64,000 nt of DNA from Pseudevernia furfuracea (taxonomy: Eukaryota > Ascomycota > Lecanoromycetes > Lecanorales > Parmeliaceae). Every line of letters starts with the position of its first letter. The first letter of the stretch is position 1. The DNA lies in the NCBI GenBank assembly GCA_022315425.1, contig JAIUPT010000031.1:744001-808000 (forward strand), in the 5' to 3' direction. The notes beneath the pieces were generated by a model. The model was not told where the DNA came from, made no database searches, and saw only the letters and a program-made list of their open reading frames with translations. Position numbers and translations under genes: made by a program. Below are positions 21,906 to 32,580 of the stretch, one piece after another.

Positions 21906-22565
21906 ATTATGCGTCGATATGCGATTATGAGATTTCAGTCATTGCAGAGATCTTTATCTAATCGAGTTAGCGCGCGCGCGGAATTCAATCAAAAACGAAG
22001 AGATGTTAATGTACCTTATCGAAATAAGATGTTAATGTATGAAAATAGAGTGTACATATATTAGATCTCTTCTTTAAAATAGCTATAATAATAGAATACT
22101 TTATAATTATAACATCACTCTTAATACGCTTAATAAGCTATTTTAGACGCTATATAATAACGAGAAATTCTTTATTATTTAATTAATCGATTATTTTCGT
22201 GATTATCGAAGACATTATACGAAGCAGAGCTTTAACAATAACACGAGATATATACTCGCGAGAATCGTAAGACTTATTCTTAAGATATTTAAGAATAATA
22301 TTAAAAATATTCTAAATAAGTAGAAGCTGTTTATTAATAAAAGAAACTCATAATTCGTGAAAATCTATAATCATTTCGATTTATTGTCATTTTTCGCCAT
22401 GATAAAATCGTGAAAAAGAAGACGACGACGAGACACGATTATCACGAGAACTATGAATGTAACAATAGTATAATTTAGAGTCTAGATGTATAATGACTAC
22501 TGTGACATTTAAAATCGTTGATAACGCACAAGTAGAGTGATCGAAAGATGAAAAGCACTTTTGAT
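21906..22565. other. AT-rich intergenic relic sequence
   Basis: No gene is recognised. The stretch is very AT-rich with scattered short open frames full of stops. A duplicated AGATGTTAATGTA motif (about 22001-22017 and 22028-22040) is the only local structure seen. It probably belongs to a decayed repeat. Confidence 0.4.
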
Positions 22566-22662
22566 AGCGCACAAGTGAATCCCGAGGGTAGATACATCCG
22601 GCTGGGCCTTAGACGCCTGTAAAGCCCTCTGCGGGGCAACTCGTATGGTGTCCGGTATGACT
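22566..22662 (+). repeat. GC-rich stub, possibly the 3' end of a truncated LINE
   Basis: A GC-rich segment (CTGCGGGGCAACTCG at 22629-22643) stands out from the AT-rich DNA on its left and is followed at once by a simple (AATC)n tail. Fungal Tad-type LINEs are often 5'-truncated and end in such simple repeats. No reverse transcriptase is present, so this is a structural guess. Confidence 0.3.
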
Positions 22663-22671
22663 TAATCAATT

Positions 22672-22708
<37 letters not shown>
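22663..22708 (+). repeat. (AATC)n microsatellite
   Basis: About eleven AATC units, slightly interrupted at the start, end 16 bases from the stop codon of the antiporter gene. Confidence 0.9.
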
Positions 22709-22709
<1 letters not shown>

Positions 22710-22724
22710 CGTCTCTAGCACAAA

Positions 22725-24590
22725 TTATCCCGAGTGAATGATGTGCAGACCATCCACACTACCATCATGACTTTGGTTAAGCTCGGGCGACTCGATATTA
22801 TACCGGCCTGTTTCTTCAGCTACATCAATAGTCTGAAGCCCAACAACGTTTTCAGGCGTCGTCGATTGGATGATGGACCCTCCAATTCGAAAGACAGACC
22901 TGGGCGGCTCTTCTCGCGTGCGCTGGATGTTCCGTGAACGATTTCTCTGATGATTTAGATGTACTCCATTCTGACGTCGTTCAGGGATGCGGAAAGGTGG
23001 ATGTGGCTCTTCTGGATCCTCACTTATGGATCTTGATGCCATCGCACTCGAAAGCGTTCGAGGTAAATGGTAGCCTAATTTTCCAAGCGGAACGCTCAGT
23101 CCATGCACGACCTTTGGACATAATTAACGGGACACATGAACGAAAAAGGCGGGGGTTCTTCTTACTATGCTGCAGATGGCTAAGAACCAAATGACCACAG
23201 TGAAAACATCCTCCAACCTCTCTACATCTGCCCGCATCACGCCATCTACAGTAACTTGGCGCAGAAATTCCAGACTCAAGTACAAGTAGAAGACAGCACT
23301 GACACCAATGGGGCCAAAAAACCCCACGAATAGAGCTTGCTGGTTTTGCTCGATCTGCCATATCTTCGACCACTGGAAGGTATGCAAGGCAAACACGATC
23401 GGTAGACGGCGAAAAATTAGGATGAGAATACCAAGGACGATGAGTCGATAGATTGGAATAACATCGTTGCGAAGGAAGCTGCCCCATGGACAGACCGCCC
23501 CGAACCACATGAAGATGGAGAGGTTGAGTAGCATGTCTATCGTAGGCTGTAGAGAATCATCCAACGTCTCCAGGCGGAACCAATCATCAATCGTAAAGGC
23601 GTTGCCGGCAATGAAACAGGCTAAAACATCGTCGGTACCGATCATTCCACACGTGCCAACAATGAAAAGAGCCAAAGTAATGGCAAACACAAGAAAGCTC
23701 TCCCTGTCCACGAATCCTTTTCTCTGGGCCCATTGGAGTAAGTGTTTCGCAATCCAGCCTACGATTGCCCCGTACGCAATACTCAATAGGATAGTGTAGC
23801 CCCAGGTCTCTCCAAACCAATCACCTATGGCTAACCTAACCCCCCCTGGCTGCCCGGCACCTCCTGAACCAACGTACTTGATGAGATACAATGCAAGGAA
23901 TAGAAATGGGTATCCTAGCCCATCGTTGGCGCCGGACTCTGCAATTATGATCTTTTGCAAGTCCTTAGGTATGTTTTTGTCTGCGAACTTGCCCTTTACA
24001 ATGGAATTTGAAAGCACAGGATCAGTGGGTGTCACGCAAGCACCCACGGCGAGTGCGTGGAGAAAATCCAAGTTTGGAACTAATGCCCAGATAAGCAGAC
24101 TGCTGCTGAGCCACATGCATGTCATCACAGGCCCCAACAGGAGCGCCAGGCTTTTCCATTCTATCCACAGATACTTGCTTGGAAGTTGGACCCCTGCCAA
24201 CACTAATTGCACTCCGAGAACCAGCCGAGTGAAATACAGGGTGATTGTACCAAGGTTCTCCTGTGACCCCGAGGCATATTCCAGGGGCTTGATGAAATTT
24301 GTGGCATGCGGCGAGAAGACGATCCCTGCGAGTAGAGATATCACTGTGCTGTTCAGCACTGAATCAGGACCTTTAAGAGCAGTCTTTGGAACACTGACAG
24401 GCTTCGGATAGATAGAAGTGCTCCTTGAAGAGATAAGACACCAACCCACTACGATTCGGTCAGTACTAACTGGTGGAATGTTCGCATCATTCTGGTGGGC
24501 AAGGAGAGGAGCAAGTGTTTACAACAAAGTAATGAAACCTCCCAAGACTGCCAACACGACATTGAAATTCGAAAGAGCAAGAGTAGGCAT
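22725..24590 (-). CDS. NHA1: Nha1-type plasma-membrane Na+/H+ antiporter
   Basis: The product should exchange cytosolic Na+ (or K+) for protons across the plasma membrane, giving salt and pH tolerance. Exons on the - strand: 24590-24523, 24448-24399, 24343-23166, 23111-22725; introns of 74, 55 and 54 bp have GT-AG ends, and the phases give 560 residues. The start reads MPTLALSNFNVVLAVLGGF, and splicing restores LFGLVSYLFKEHFYLSEAL and then ISLLAGIVFSPHA, all typical of fungal Nha1. About 12 hydrophobic segments follow, with the ion-binding motif ESGANDGLGYPF (Asp about residue 180) and TPTDPVL. The last exon begins VVHGLSVPLGKLGYHLPRT, the conserved end of the membrane domain, and leaves a tail of only about 110 residues; many family members have a much longer one. 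Transposon-derived repeat lies 16 bases past the stop. Confidence 0.9.
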
Positions 24591-25277
24591 TTTGTTGCTT
24601 TTTGCAGAAGTCCTACTACGGACTGGTAGTCTGGTTATTCGGGCAGATCACCTCAACAGGAGAGTACCGTAGTTGAGGAGGTTCAACACAATGGAAATCC
24701 GCGGGCAGTAACCAGCCCGAGCCTTCTAAGTTCTCCAATAAAGTATGATTATATGGCCGGGAAGCTAATGTTATTGCATCATTTGGATCATGTATGCTAA
24801 TTGGATAGGATCATAGGAGAGAGAGACTCTGAGCCAGTGGAGAGGAGAAATATTTGAGGACTGAAGATAACTAAGGTAGGTTCTTGTATGCATAACCCTA
24901 ACTTCCTTTATGATAAGGCTTATCTTAAATCCTTCAACTCCGAGTCCGAGTTGTTTCAAAGGGACGGGACAGCCGCTACGGAGTATAGCTCTTTGGTACT
25001 GGATCTCTCTCGATCCTCCAAACAACTCTCCCGCTAAAACCATGTTTTCATGGCACCGTCTCTGGACATGTACCATCTTATACATGAGCCTTTGTCCTCA
25101 CATTGCTGGACGAAGAGTCGATCCAATCTTACCAGTTGCAGGCCTGAATCTTTGGCTCCGAGGCGCTGTAAAGCATGAATGCCTTAGAACTATCAAAATA
25201 CACAATTCCAGGGAGCACTGCATCGCCAATCACAAGACATTGTTTTCAGTACTTCCACCATAGCATATCACCCGATA
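24591..25277. other. Intergenic: NHA1 promoter and RNH1 3' flank
   Basis: No convincing coding sequence. Short frames on both strands (for example 24771-25085 and 24910-25263) lack family features. This space holds the NHA1 upstream region and the RNase H1 3' untranslated region. Confidence 0.5.
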
Positions 25278-26592
25278 CTATGATACTGGCCCCTGCCTTG
25301 CTCCATTAACCGCCAGCTTATCAGCTTCGACATTGCCAGGGTGATTCGCATGCCCCTTGATCCACTCAAAATTTGTCTGAACCTGCAACTTATTTCGCTC
25401 CTCTATCTTCACAAGAACGTTCTCAATAATGTCCTTGTTCTCTACCGCTTTGCCGGCCGAGGTCTTCCATCCATTCTTCCGCCAATTGATATACCATGTA
25501 GTGACACAATCAATGGCATATCGGCTGTCGGTGATGATTACAACGTGTCGATTTCTGGGGACGATTTCGAGCGCTCTGGAGATTGCAGTGAGTTCCGCAC
25601 GTTGGTTCGTTTGCCTGGACCCTGGTAGGGTCTCGGAAACATTCCTGTCACAAAGACCATCAGTGAAAAGCTAGAAATGTCTCTCCCGCCCGGAAAATAA
25701 ACCTCTTGTCACCAGGACCGAAATAAACACCGACACCAGCAAAAGCCCCTGCCGTACCGTTCCCTAAAGAGCTCCCATCTGTATGTATGCGTATCGGTTC
25801 AGTCTGAGATACCCCTAACGGCCGTGGCTTAGTGGCCTGACGCTGTTCTTGTGTCTTGTACACTATCTTCCCAGTCTCGGCATCTAGGATAATGTTCGGA
25901 TCGAACCCATCCTCAGTATCTGAAGGCAAAGGCGCGGTACCGGGCGCGTAGTCGGCCTCATTGCACTCTGGGACTGATGTCTTCGTAGCATTTGCACCTT
26001 TCTTGGCTTTCTTGTTCGCCGGCTGCTGGATTTCTGATTCCGTTGGCACATCGGTGGCGTGATAAGTCACGGAAATACCATCTACTTCAACTGCTGGACT
26101 GTCTGACGCTCGTCTTTCGTCTTCGTCCAAGAATCTTTGCGCTTCCGCACGGGTCGTGAAACATCTGTGTTTTGGTTTCTGCCACCCTGTAATCTGTTCC
26201 TGTGCGGATGGCCAATCTGTGTAGATTCCGGGTACCCTCCCATTTTTCACAGCGTAAAATTTGAGTGAAGGCGACAGACCTGAATTGTTTCCCTGAACTG
26301 GATTTTCACCGGCAACGAAGCGTTCAGCGTCGGTCAAAGTGGAGAATGATTTAACTAGGATGGCATCGTGAGCCGGACTGGCCGTCGTTCCTTAGCGCTC
26401 AGCTTACTTACACATCGCCTTTTTAAAGCCCTTCACCTGCTCTAGGCAGTCCATCCAGGTGTGGTAGACACCTGGCTGGTATCCAACCCGAACTGCGTAG
26501 AATTTGGGATCTGCCGACCGTTTTCTCTTCGTGCCATTGGAAGCGGAAGTCCCAGCCTGGGAAGCAGACCTAACAGAAGTCGTGTCGTCCAT
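25278..26592 (-). CDS. RNH1: Ribonuclease H1
   Basis: The enzyme cuts the RNA strand of RNA-DNA hybrids, removing R-loops and replication primers. Exons on the - strand: 26592-26412, 26354-25703, 25644-25278; introns of 57 and 58 bp (donors GTAAGT and GTTTAT); 399 residues. Two N-terminal hybrid-binding domains are present: residues about 30-75 (KFYAVRVGYQPGVYHTWMDC) and 92-138 (KFYAVKNGRVPGIYTDW). A Lys/Ala-rich linker separates them from the catalytic domain. Active-site residues are intact: D253 (HTDGSS), E295 (RAEL), D317 (TDSRYAID) and D386 (VEAD), with H376 in KGHANHPGN. Two such domains also occur in yeast Rnh1. The frame stays open upstream of the start but has no ATG there, so a mitochondrial leader is not supported. 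Confidence 0.93.
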
Positions 26593-27264
26593 TTTGTTGA
26601 TGGCGGTTTGCCTGAAGGTGTAAGAAGTTATGAGTCGATGATTCCAGCGCCAGACGAGCTCACGAATCCATGAGAGACCTGACCCTGTGGTTGTCCGGGA
26701 AGATGTAGCAATATTGCCCTGCACAACCTTGAAGAGAGGCCACGATCAGACAACCATGAAGGGCAGTAGACAAAAAGTGTCTTTCGAAACAGGGATCAAT
26801 GTTGCTTCCCAAATATAAATGAAAGCGATTCTTGAGAGTTTTTGCCGCATTAAGCGCAGCCGCGGTTGTGGGTCTCCTTGAATCAAGTAACCTGGTCTTT
26901 GATCATCTTCTGTCTCTATTGGCTGCAAAACGAAATGATAACGTCGATATTTGGAGCCTTTCTTCTCTAAAATGGGGGAAGTTGAACTTCAGCCGTGAGA
27001 GTAGTCTATTCTCTATGGACATCACCTTACAGTAATCCTGAAAGCACGTGAAGAGTAGAGGCCTGGTTTGGAATCTTAATTCTTGGGAAGCTGGCCATTT
27101 CCCGGATGGATGTGGATAAGAATACATTTTTGCAACTATCTATCGAGATGTTCGAACGCAGAGTACAAATCCTCACCTAGGAGTACAGAGAAAGCCAGAT
27201 CCTGTGGGTATGAGCTCTTATGGAACGCCGGAACACCTCGCTCAGAATGTAACGTCCTAAGCAC
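26593..27264. other. Intergenic: RNH1 promoter and 3' flank of the PFK-2 gene
   Basis: No gene recognised. Both neighbours are on the - strand. The 26593-26724 part is open in the RNH1 frame but without an ATG, consistent with 5' untranslated sequence. Confidence 0.5.
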
Positions 27265-30123
27265 TCAATTCGAGAGATGAGGAGTCGCCCTTCGTAGTTG
27301 ATAATCACGTACTTCAAAGAAACAATCTCTCGATTCGTCGTAACGATAGGCCCGGAATTCAACACCATAAGGCTTCTATATCCATAATCAAAGCGTGTCC
27401 AGGTAAGCTGCAGATAGGTTCTTACCGGCTCAAGCATGTAGAGCATGCCCAGTGGAACATCGAGATCCGCCACGTCGTCCCTCTTGAGTCCCTTGAAATA
27501 AGCCAAAAGAACTCGAGCGACAGATCTGCAAGAAGCCCCGATCAGTCTTTTCTTCAACGCAGATATTCAACCACAAGCCAAGTCTCAAGGGCATGGAACC
27601 TCGAGGCATGTCTCAGCAGCTGCTGATGAGGTGTGTAAACAGTAACTTCGGAATTCTACTTACCGGTGCCCAACGAGCAGAACGTGATCCGTCATCCTCT
27701 CGACTATCTCCGAGTCAGCATTCCTTCTCTAAGGCATAAGTCCGAGTAATCGGACAGCTCAAAAGGGTGTTAGGAGCCTTTCTCTCCCGGAACATGTCTC
27801 TCAACTTGTAAAGTGACCCGTGATAGGAAATTTGGGGTCAAAAATGTACATACCCTCGACTATAACAGCCCGCAATCGATTGATGATATCGAGGTATCCT
27901 TCCCCACCTGCACCAGGGTCTGCACGAATTCTGGAGTCAGCTCATCATCTCCAAGTCAAAAACAAAACTCATGAGGCAGCTGCAAAAAGGCAGACGAAGC
28001 TCGAAAAGTGAAAGAAACCGCAAGACATATACCCACATCGATAATGCAATTTATCTCTCTGTCGAAGCCGAAACTCCTCATTGTGCTTCGTGCGGATCTC
28101 ATCATACGTCAGTCCTTCCATGGTTCCAGCGTTGAGCTCATCAAGCATCTTAAATTGCTTGGTGTCATAATCGTCTTCGTCAAAGAATTGGGCTGTTTGG
28201 ATGCTCCGCTTGAGCATTGAAGTCCACACGCAGAAGCTCTTAGGAGACTCGCTGTCGTCACGGTCACCATGGTTGTACTCCGGATTCGGAGGAGTGGTGT
28301 CGCCTGGCAAGGGAGGAAAATGAGTTGAAAGGACCTTGTCGCGCTGATGAATATCCCAGGCCTGCCGCTGGCCTTTGATGAACTTTGTCAGGGCTCTTGC
28401 GTATGCAATGCCCTTCTCGCTCAAGTCAGAATCTCCACCGATTCTGCCATTCACATTGTCGACGGACTCCCCGTGCCTGGTGATCCAAATCTGTCGGGGC
28501 GCAAGGTTGAAATTCAGAAGGTAATACACGGTCTGTGCTGAAAGAAAACTAATTTCGATTTCGGAGTCAGCATAACCTATTCAAGACACAATGTCGAATC
28601 GTGAAATAGGCTTAGGGAGCAAATTTGGAGGAAGAACCCATTTCCCTACAGCCAAAAACATGTCTCAGGATCCCAAATGAGGTCCAAATCGGAACGCACC
28701 ACTCCGGAAATGACATACGCAATTACATACCCTCGAATCTGGTGAGATACAACCTTTCGTCCCACATCTATCATCTGCACGTAGGGCATGTTGTTTTTCT
28801 CTTCGTATTCCCCGAGGGGAACATACTTTGACTGGTACAGGGCCACTCGCTTTTTGAAGTCATCTAATGCTATGACAGGATCCTGATCTCGATAGTCCGG
28901 ACCTAATGTCGATTTTTGAGTCAGCGTTACCTTCCAAACACAGAAGTGGACCGCCAGGAAAAGGCAAATGCTGGGAACGGACATACCGCTCAGCTTCAGA
29001 CGCATGTTGGACTCCAACAATTGTTCGTCGACACAAAGAGATTCAAGAAACAGCACTCCAAGTTCCGGACCAGCCCGCTCTCTGATTCTCTCCATCACAA
29101 GCTTCCGCCTCTCGAGCGTACTATTTGTAGCGTCAAATATTCCCACTGAGCCCCCTTGATCGAGGATGTAGTCCAATAGTTCGTCCAGTGTTGCCATTGC
29201 TATTTCGTCTCGGATGTGTGCTGCCTCCTCATTGTTGGGATCAAAGAATGATGCGTCGTGGGGTTTTTCTATCGATTCAGTCCTGTGCAGTGGAGGCGCT
29301 ACCGTCTCAGGCGCCAGTTTTCCATCCTGCGTATTGCCGTTAGACACAATATCGGAGGTCGAATCACGGGAATTTTCATCCTCTGCCAGGTCCAATACCG
29401 CTGAAGGAAGCATTTCAAGGGGTGGAGGGTCGCCATTGACCAATATTGTCGTGGAGACGGTAGTAGCGGTTTCGGTGTGCCCACCGATCAAGACCCCATT
29501 TGATGATCCCGTCGTGATATTGATACTCCGCAAGGGTTGCTGGGTCCGGGGGATCCCTGGAGGTGCATTTGAACCAAGCCCTCCAGCTGCGACACGCCTC
29601 CTCTCGCCGACATTGAAAATCCTTGTGTCATGCTGAAGCCAATTAAGATACCGAGCGACTTTCTTTGTTACATAGCTTTTCCCCCTAGCTGGTAAGCCTA
29701 CCATAACGATGACCAATTTTGAACCGACGTCTCGCTGGGCAATTCTCCCGTCAGGCGACACACTCGATTTTGTCAGTCCGGGGATATCTAAAGTGGTAGG
29801 CCGTTGGCGTGATGCTGGTGTGGAGGTCCCAGAGTCTCTTCGCCGTGGTGGACTTCCAAACGTCAGCTACATTTAGCCCTATCACAGGTCAAAATCCGGG
29901 CTTCGACCTACATTATCGGACTGTTCGGCGCAGTTGTTGATGGTGTGTCCGTCAACGCCGAACCGTTTGTAGCACTCTGCTTGCCACCATTTTGGGGGGC
30001 TGCCAAATTGCCTCCAGAGACAGGTGCACTGAATGCTCTAGTAAGTTTCTCCTTTTCTTTCAACAACTCGTTCTCATCTGGTGTTCTTGTGCCGTCCGTG
30101 CTAGGGGTGGAGAAGTGACTCAT
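27265..30123 (-). CDS. 6-phosphofructo-2-kinase / fructose-2,6-bisphosphatase
   Basis: This bifunctional cytosolic enzyme makes and degrades fructose 2,6-bisphosphate, the signal that sets glycolysis against gluconeogenesis. Exons on the - strand: 30123-29912, 29852-28987, 28902-28731, 28548-28037, 27919-27854, 27703-27664, 27525-27426, 27375-27265; total 692 residues, phases consistent. The kinase half has the Walker A motif GLPARGKS (123-130), NWLQHDTRIFNVGERRR, and GIFDATNSTLERR. The phosphatase half has ITRHGESVDN (catalytic His about 442), GDSDLSEKG, LDELNAGTMEGLTYDEI and VERMTDHVLLVGHR, so both activities look intact. A low-complexity insertion of about 80 residues follows GERRR, as in other filamentous fungi. 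The first intron acceptor (29853) is the least certain. The 84-bp intron 28903-28986 is in frame and stop-free, so a retained form would insert 28 residues in the kinase domain. Confidence 0.93.
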
Positions 30124-31295
30124 GATGGCAGCTAGATCACAATCTTGCCGTCAGCATTGCCTATTTGAGCGGGAACATCGACGAGCCTTAGAAACAGGGT
30201 TAAGAGTAAAGACTCGCAAGACATGTCTCAAGGCTTCAGATTTATTCGATGAGAGGAAACATGAACTCAGAAATGCGTACTCTTGGCGAAGACCGAATGT
30301 TGGCTCTGTTTGCGAGGAGGAGGGATGCGTGGGGGACTTTCTTTTGCTTCTGAGAGGCGGTCGTTGAACGGGACAGGCTCTTTATACTCGCCATTGCCCA
30401 ACAGCGGCATCTCTAACCAGCTCAAGCAAGGGGCGGGAGTTGTGAGTCCGTGCGACTTGCCCAAGCCGAAGCTTTGGGCTTAGTATGTCAACCAGTGGGC
30501 TTCGGGGCAACGATGTCTGAAGCAGAATTGCTCGGGGAAGTGTTGTGGTATGCTCTGTCGTTGAAAGGACAGATCGGTAGAGTAGTTGAAAGGTGAGCGG
30601 ACTTTTTCAGCCAAATTTTTTAGATTTGAAGCTCAAGCTGTTTGATCAGCGGAATGATCGCAGTGGCTATCGGCAAGCCGGAAGGCAGGCTCAGGGGGGG
30701 GGGGAGCTCTAGGCTCTACCTACCTTAGCGCCCGAAACGCCCTTCTAGGCAATCTCCTCTTTTGCTCTTTTGCAGTAGCCACGCATCAGTCAATATGTAA
30801 TGGATGATTGTCAATAATAATGATGAATAGGATTGAATTCAAATCGTCACCAATATGAACGGAGACTTTTGTTAATCGCGGCTTACGATAAAATTTGTAT
30901 GAATGTGTGTCAGGACTCAGGACTGGGATTATTCTCATCCGCATTATTATTTTGTTGTGGATCGCCGTCCAATGTGCTGCCTTCTCGGGGACACGCGCCG
31001 CTCATGTTACCAAACTTTGGTCCTTTGAAAAGACTCTCAAACCCCGTCAGCCACCTCCAGGCTCCATCATCCATGTACTCGGTAAAAGTAAATGCTCGCA
31101 AATTCGCAATAATAGACTCGGATAGCCTGGCACTAATGTACCCTTACTCGCATTCCCGCCGCGCTGCTGCCGAAACTTCCCTTAAGGCGGCCAATCATAA
31201 TTAGCAGAGCCAGAGTAAAGTAGAGTAGATCCGCCTCGCCGCTCGGTCACCGAGTATCCTCAAACAAGAAGCCCGTGCCTGGCTACTAACTCAAT
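30124..31295. other. Intergenic upstream of the PFK-2 gene
   Basis: No confident gene. A run of nine G lies at about 30695-30703. Small open frames (30833-31204 +, 30910-31101 -) overlap one another and show no domain. Confidence 0.5.
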
Positions 31296-31546
31296 CTATG
31301 CAGGGAGTTTGAGTGTGAGAACCAGCAGGATTGCATACGCCGCTACCGACAATGCAGTCAGCACCACGACGACGTTCCCACTCGTTCTGAATCGTTTCTG
31401 GCTCAGCCCGTTGCCCCCAATTTCGGAGAAGAACTGCTGATTTCCTTGTTGTCGACGGAAGAGGGAAATGAGAAGAATGCCGGCGCCGTACACCGCGAAC
31501 AGGGCACCCTGTCCCGTTTCCGAGTAAGCCGTGGTACCTTAGGACA
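31296..31546 (-). CDS. Possible small two-helix membrane protein (uncertain)
   Basis: The frame reads ETGQGALFAVYGAGILLIS, a loop FRRQQGNQQFFSEI, then SGNVVVVLTALSVAAYAILL and a stop at 31296. The two hydrophobic stretches separated by a basic/polar loop look like real membrane helices. No family is recognised. Upstream the frame meets a stop right after an ATG (ATG TCC TAA), so the true start must lie in another exon (an acceptor AAG at about 31540 is possible) or the gene is broken. The 5' end is therefore not defined. Confidence 0.35.
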
Positions 31547-32580
31547 TGATTTGAGTAGTATGACGACCTTGAGCAGCTGTAAGGCGGCAGAAACCGACTT
31601 TCTGCTCTTCAGATGTCTTGGGGATTCGAGATGACGTTCTGAAAGGGTAGAAACCGCTCTAAAAGGGTGCTTACAATAGAGTAGAATTCGGCTACATGCT
31701 AACATCAGTCCTAATTCTAGCAACGGTTGGAAGGATAGACTCGACCTGTGAATATTTTCAATATGACTAGGGCGAAGCTGAACTGCGACAGAGATGTTCT
31801 TATCGGCCTTCAGTGGGAGACCTGGGTTTGGTGTAGTCCAAGACACTGACCTAACGTAGGCTCCCTGGAAGTATTTAAATGACAAGCTCTGTGCGTACAA
31901 AGACGAGCTTGACTTGCCTCAAACGTGCGTTGAGAACTTTGGGAATTTATCCGAGTAAGCATGTCTTTTCCAAGGGGACAGGTCTTGGAAACAAGAGGCT
32001 CGTCTTTCGTTCTCACAATATGACCGTGTAACTCAGATTGCGTACTTGATGTGGAGAGAATTCAAATCACTTACGCTCGCACTTCCACCCTGTAGTTCTC
32101 CAAGTCAGCTTCGCCTCTGAGATATGAGACGTGTTGGAGGAAATTTCACTCCCTCGTGTCTGCTGACTCAAAACGCGGTCTCAACCAGGGAAGAGGAGCT
32201 CAAGCAACACACATACATCTCCTCGTTAGTAAGCACGACCTTTTCGACCTTTAGCGATCATCGACCTTATGGGGCGAGGAGATACTTACACTTCTTGCTC
32301 GATGAAGACGCAGGTGATAATGATCGCTGGCGGACTATCAAATGTCAGCCACCACTCGAGTAAACAAATCATCCAAATCAATGACTAATACCTCGAACAT
32401 TGCGGCTTGATCCCACTATTGTTATGGGAAGACTGATCCTTCGAGATTGAGTGTCTCCAGACTTGGAGAGAATCCATGCCATAGGGCTGAGCGGGGCAGG
32501 TCGTCCCCGAGTTGGCGCAAGTCTGTGCTTCCCTCCGAGCCTCCGTATTGACTAGGTTACTGTTAACCTCTACTCATTGC
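31547..32580. other. Intergenic, nothing recognised
   Basis: This gap may contain a 5' exon of the small membrane protein, but none could be fixed. Overlapping open frames (31403-31900 -, 31810-32016 -, 32124-32363 +) show no family motif. The right part is the promoter of the hydroxy-acid dehydrogenase gene. Confidence 0.4.

Noticed and set aside
22663..22708. CRISPR-like or regularly spaced repeat
   Set aside because: It is a simple AATC microsatellite without spacers; CRISPR arrays are not expected in a fungal nuclear genome.
22725..23111. Separate small gene starting at 23108
   Set aside because: It is the last exon of NHA1: splicing 23112-23165 joins CSI to VVHGLSVPLGKLGY, a conserved Nha1 block.
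23827..24411. 194-codon + strand ORF
   Set aside because: It lies wholly antisense to the conserved membrane domain of the Na+/H+ antiporter and has no family features.
26593..26724. N-terminal extension of RNase H1 as a mitochondrial leader
   Set aside because: The frame is open but contains no ATG before 26592.
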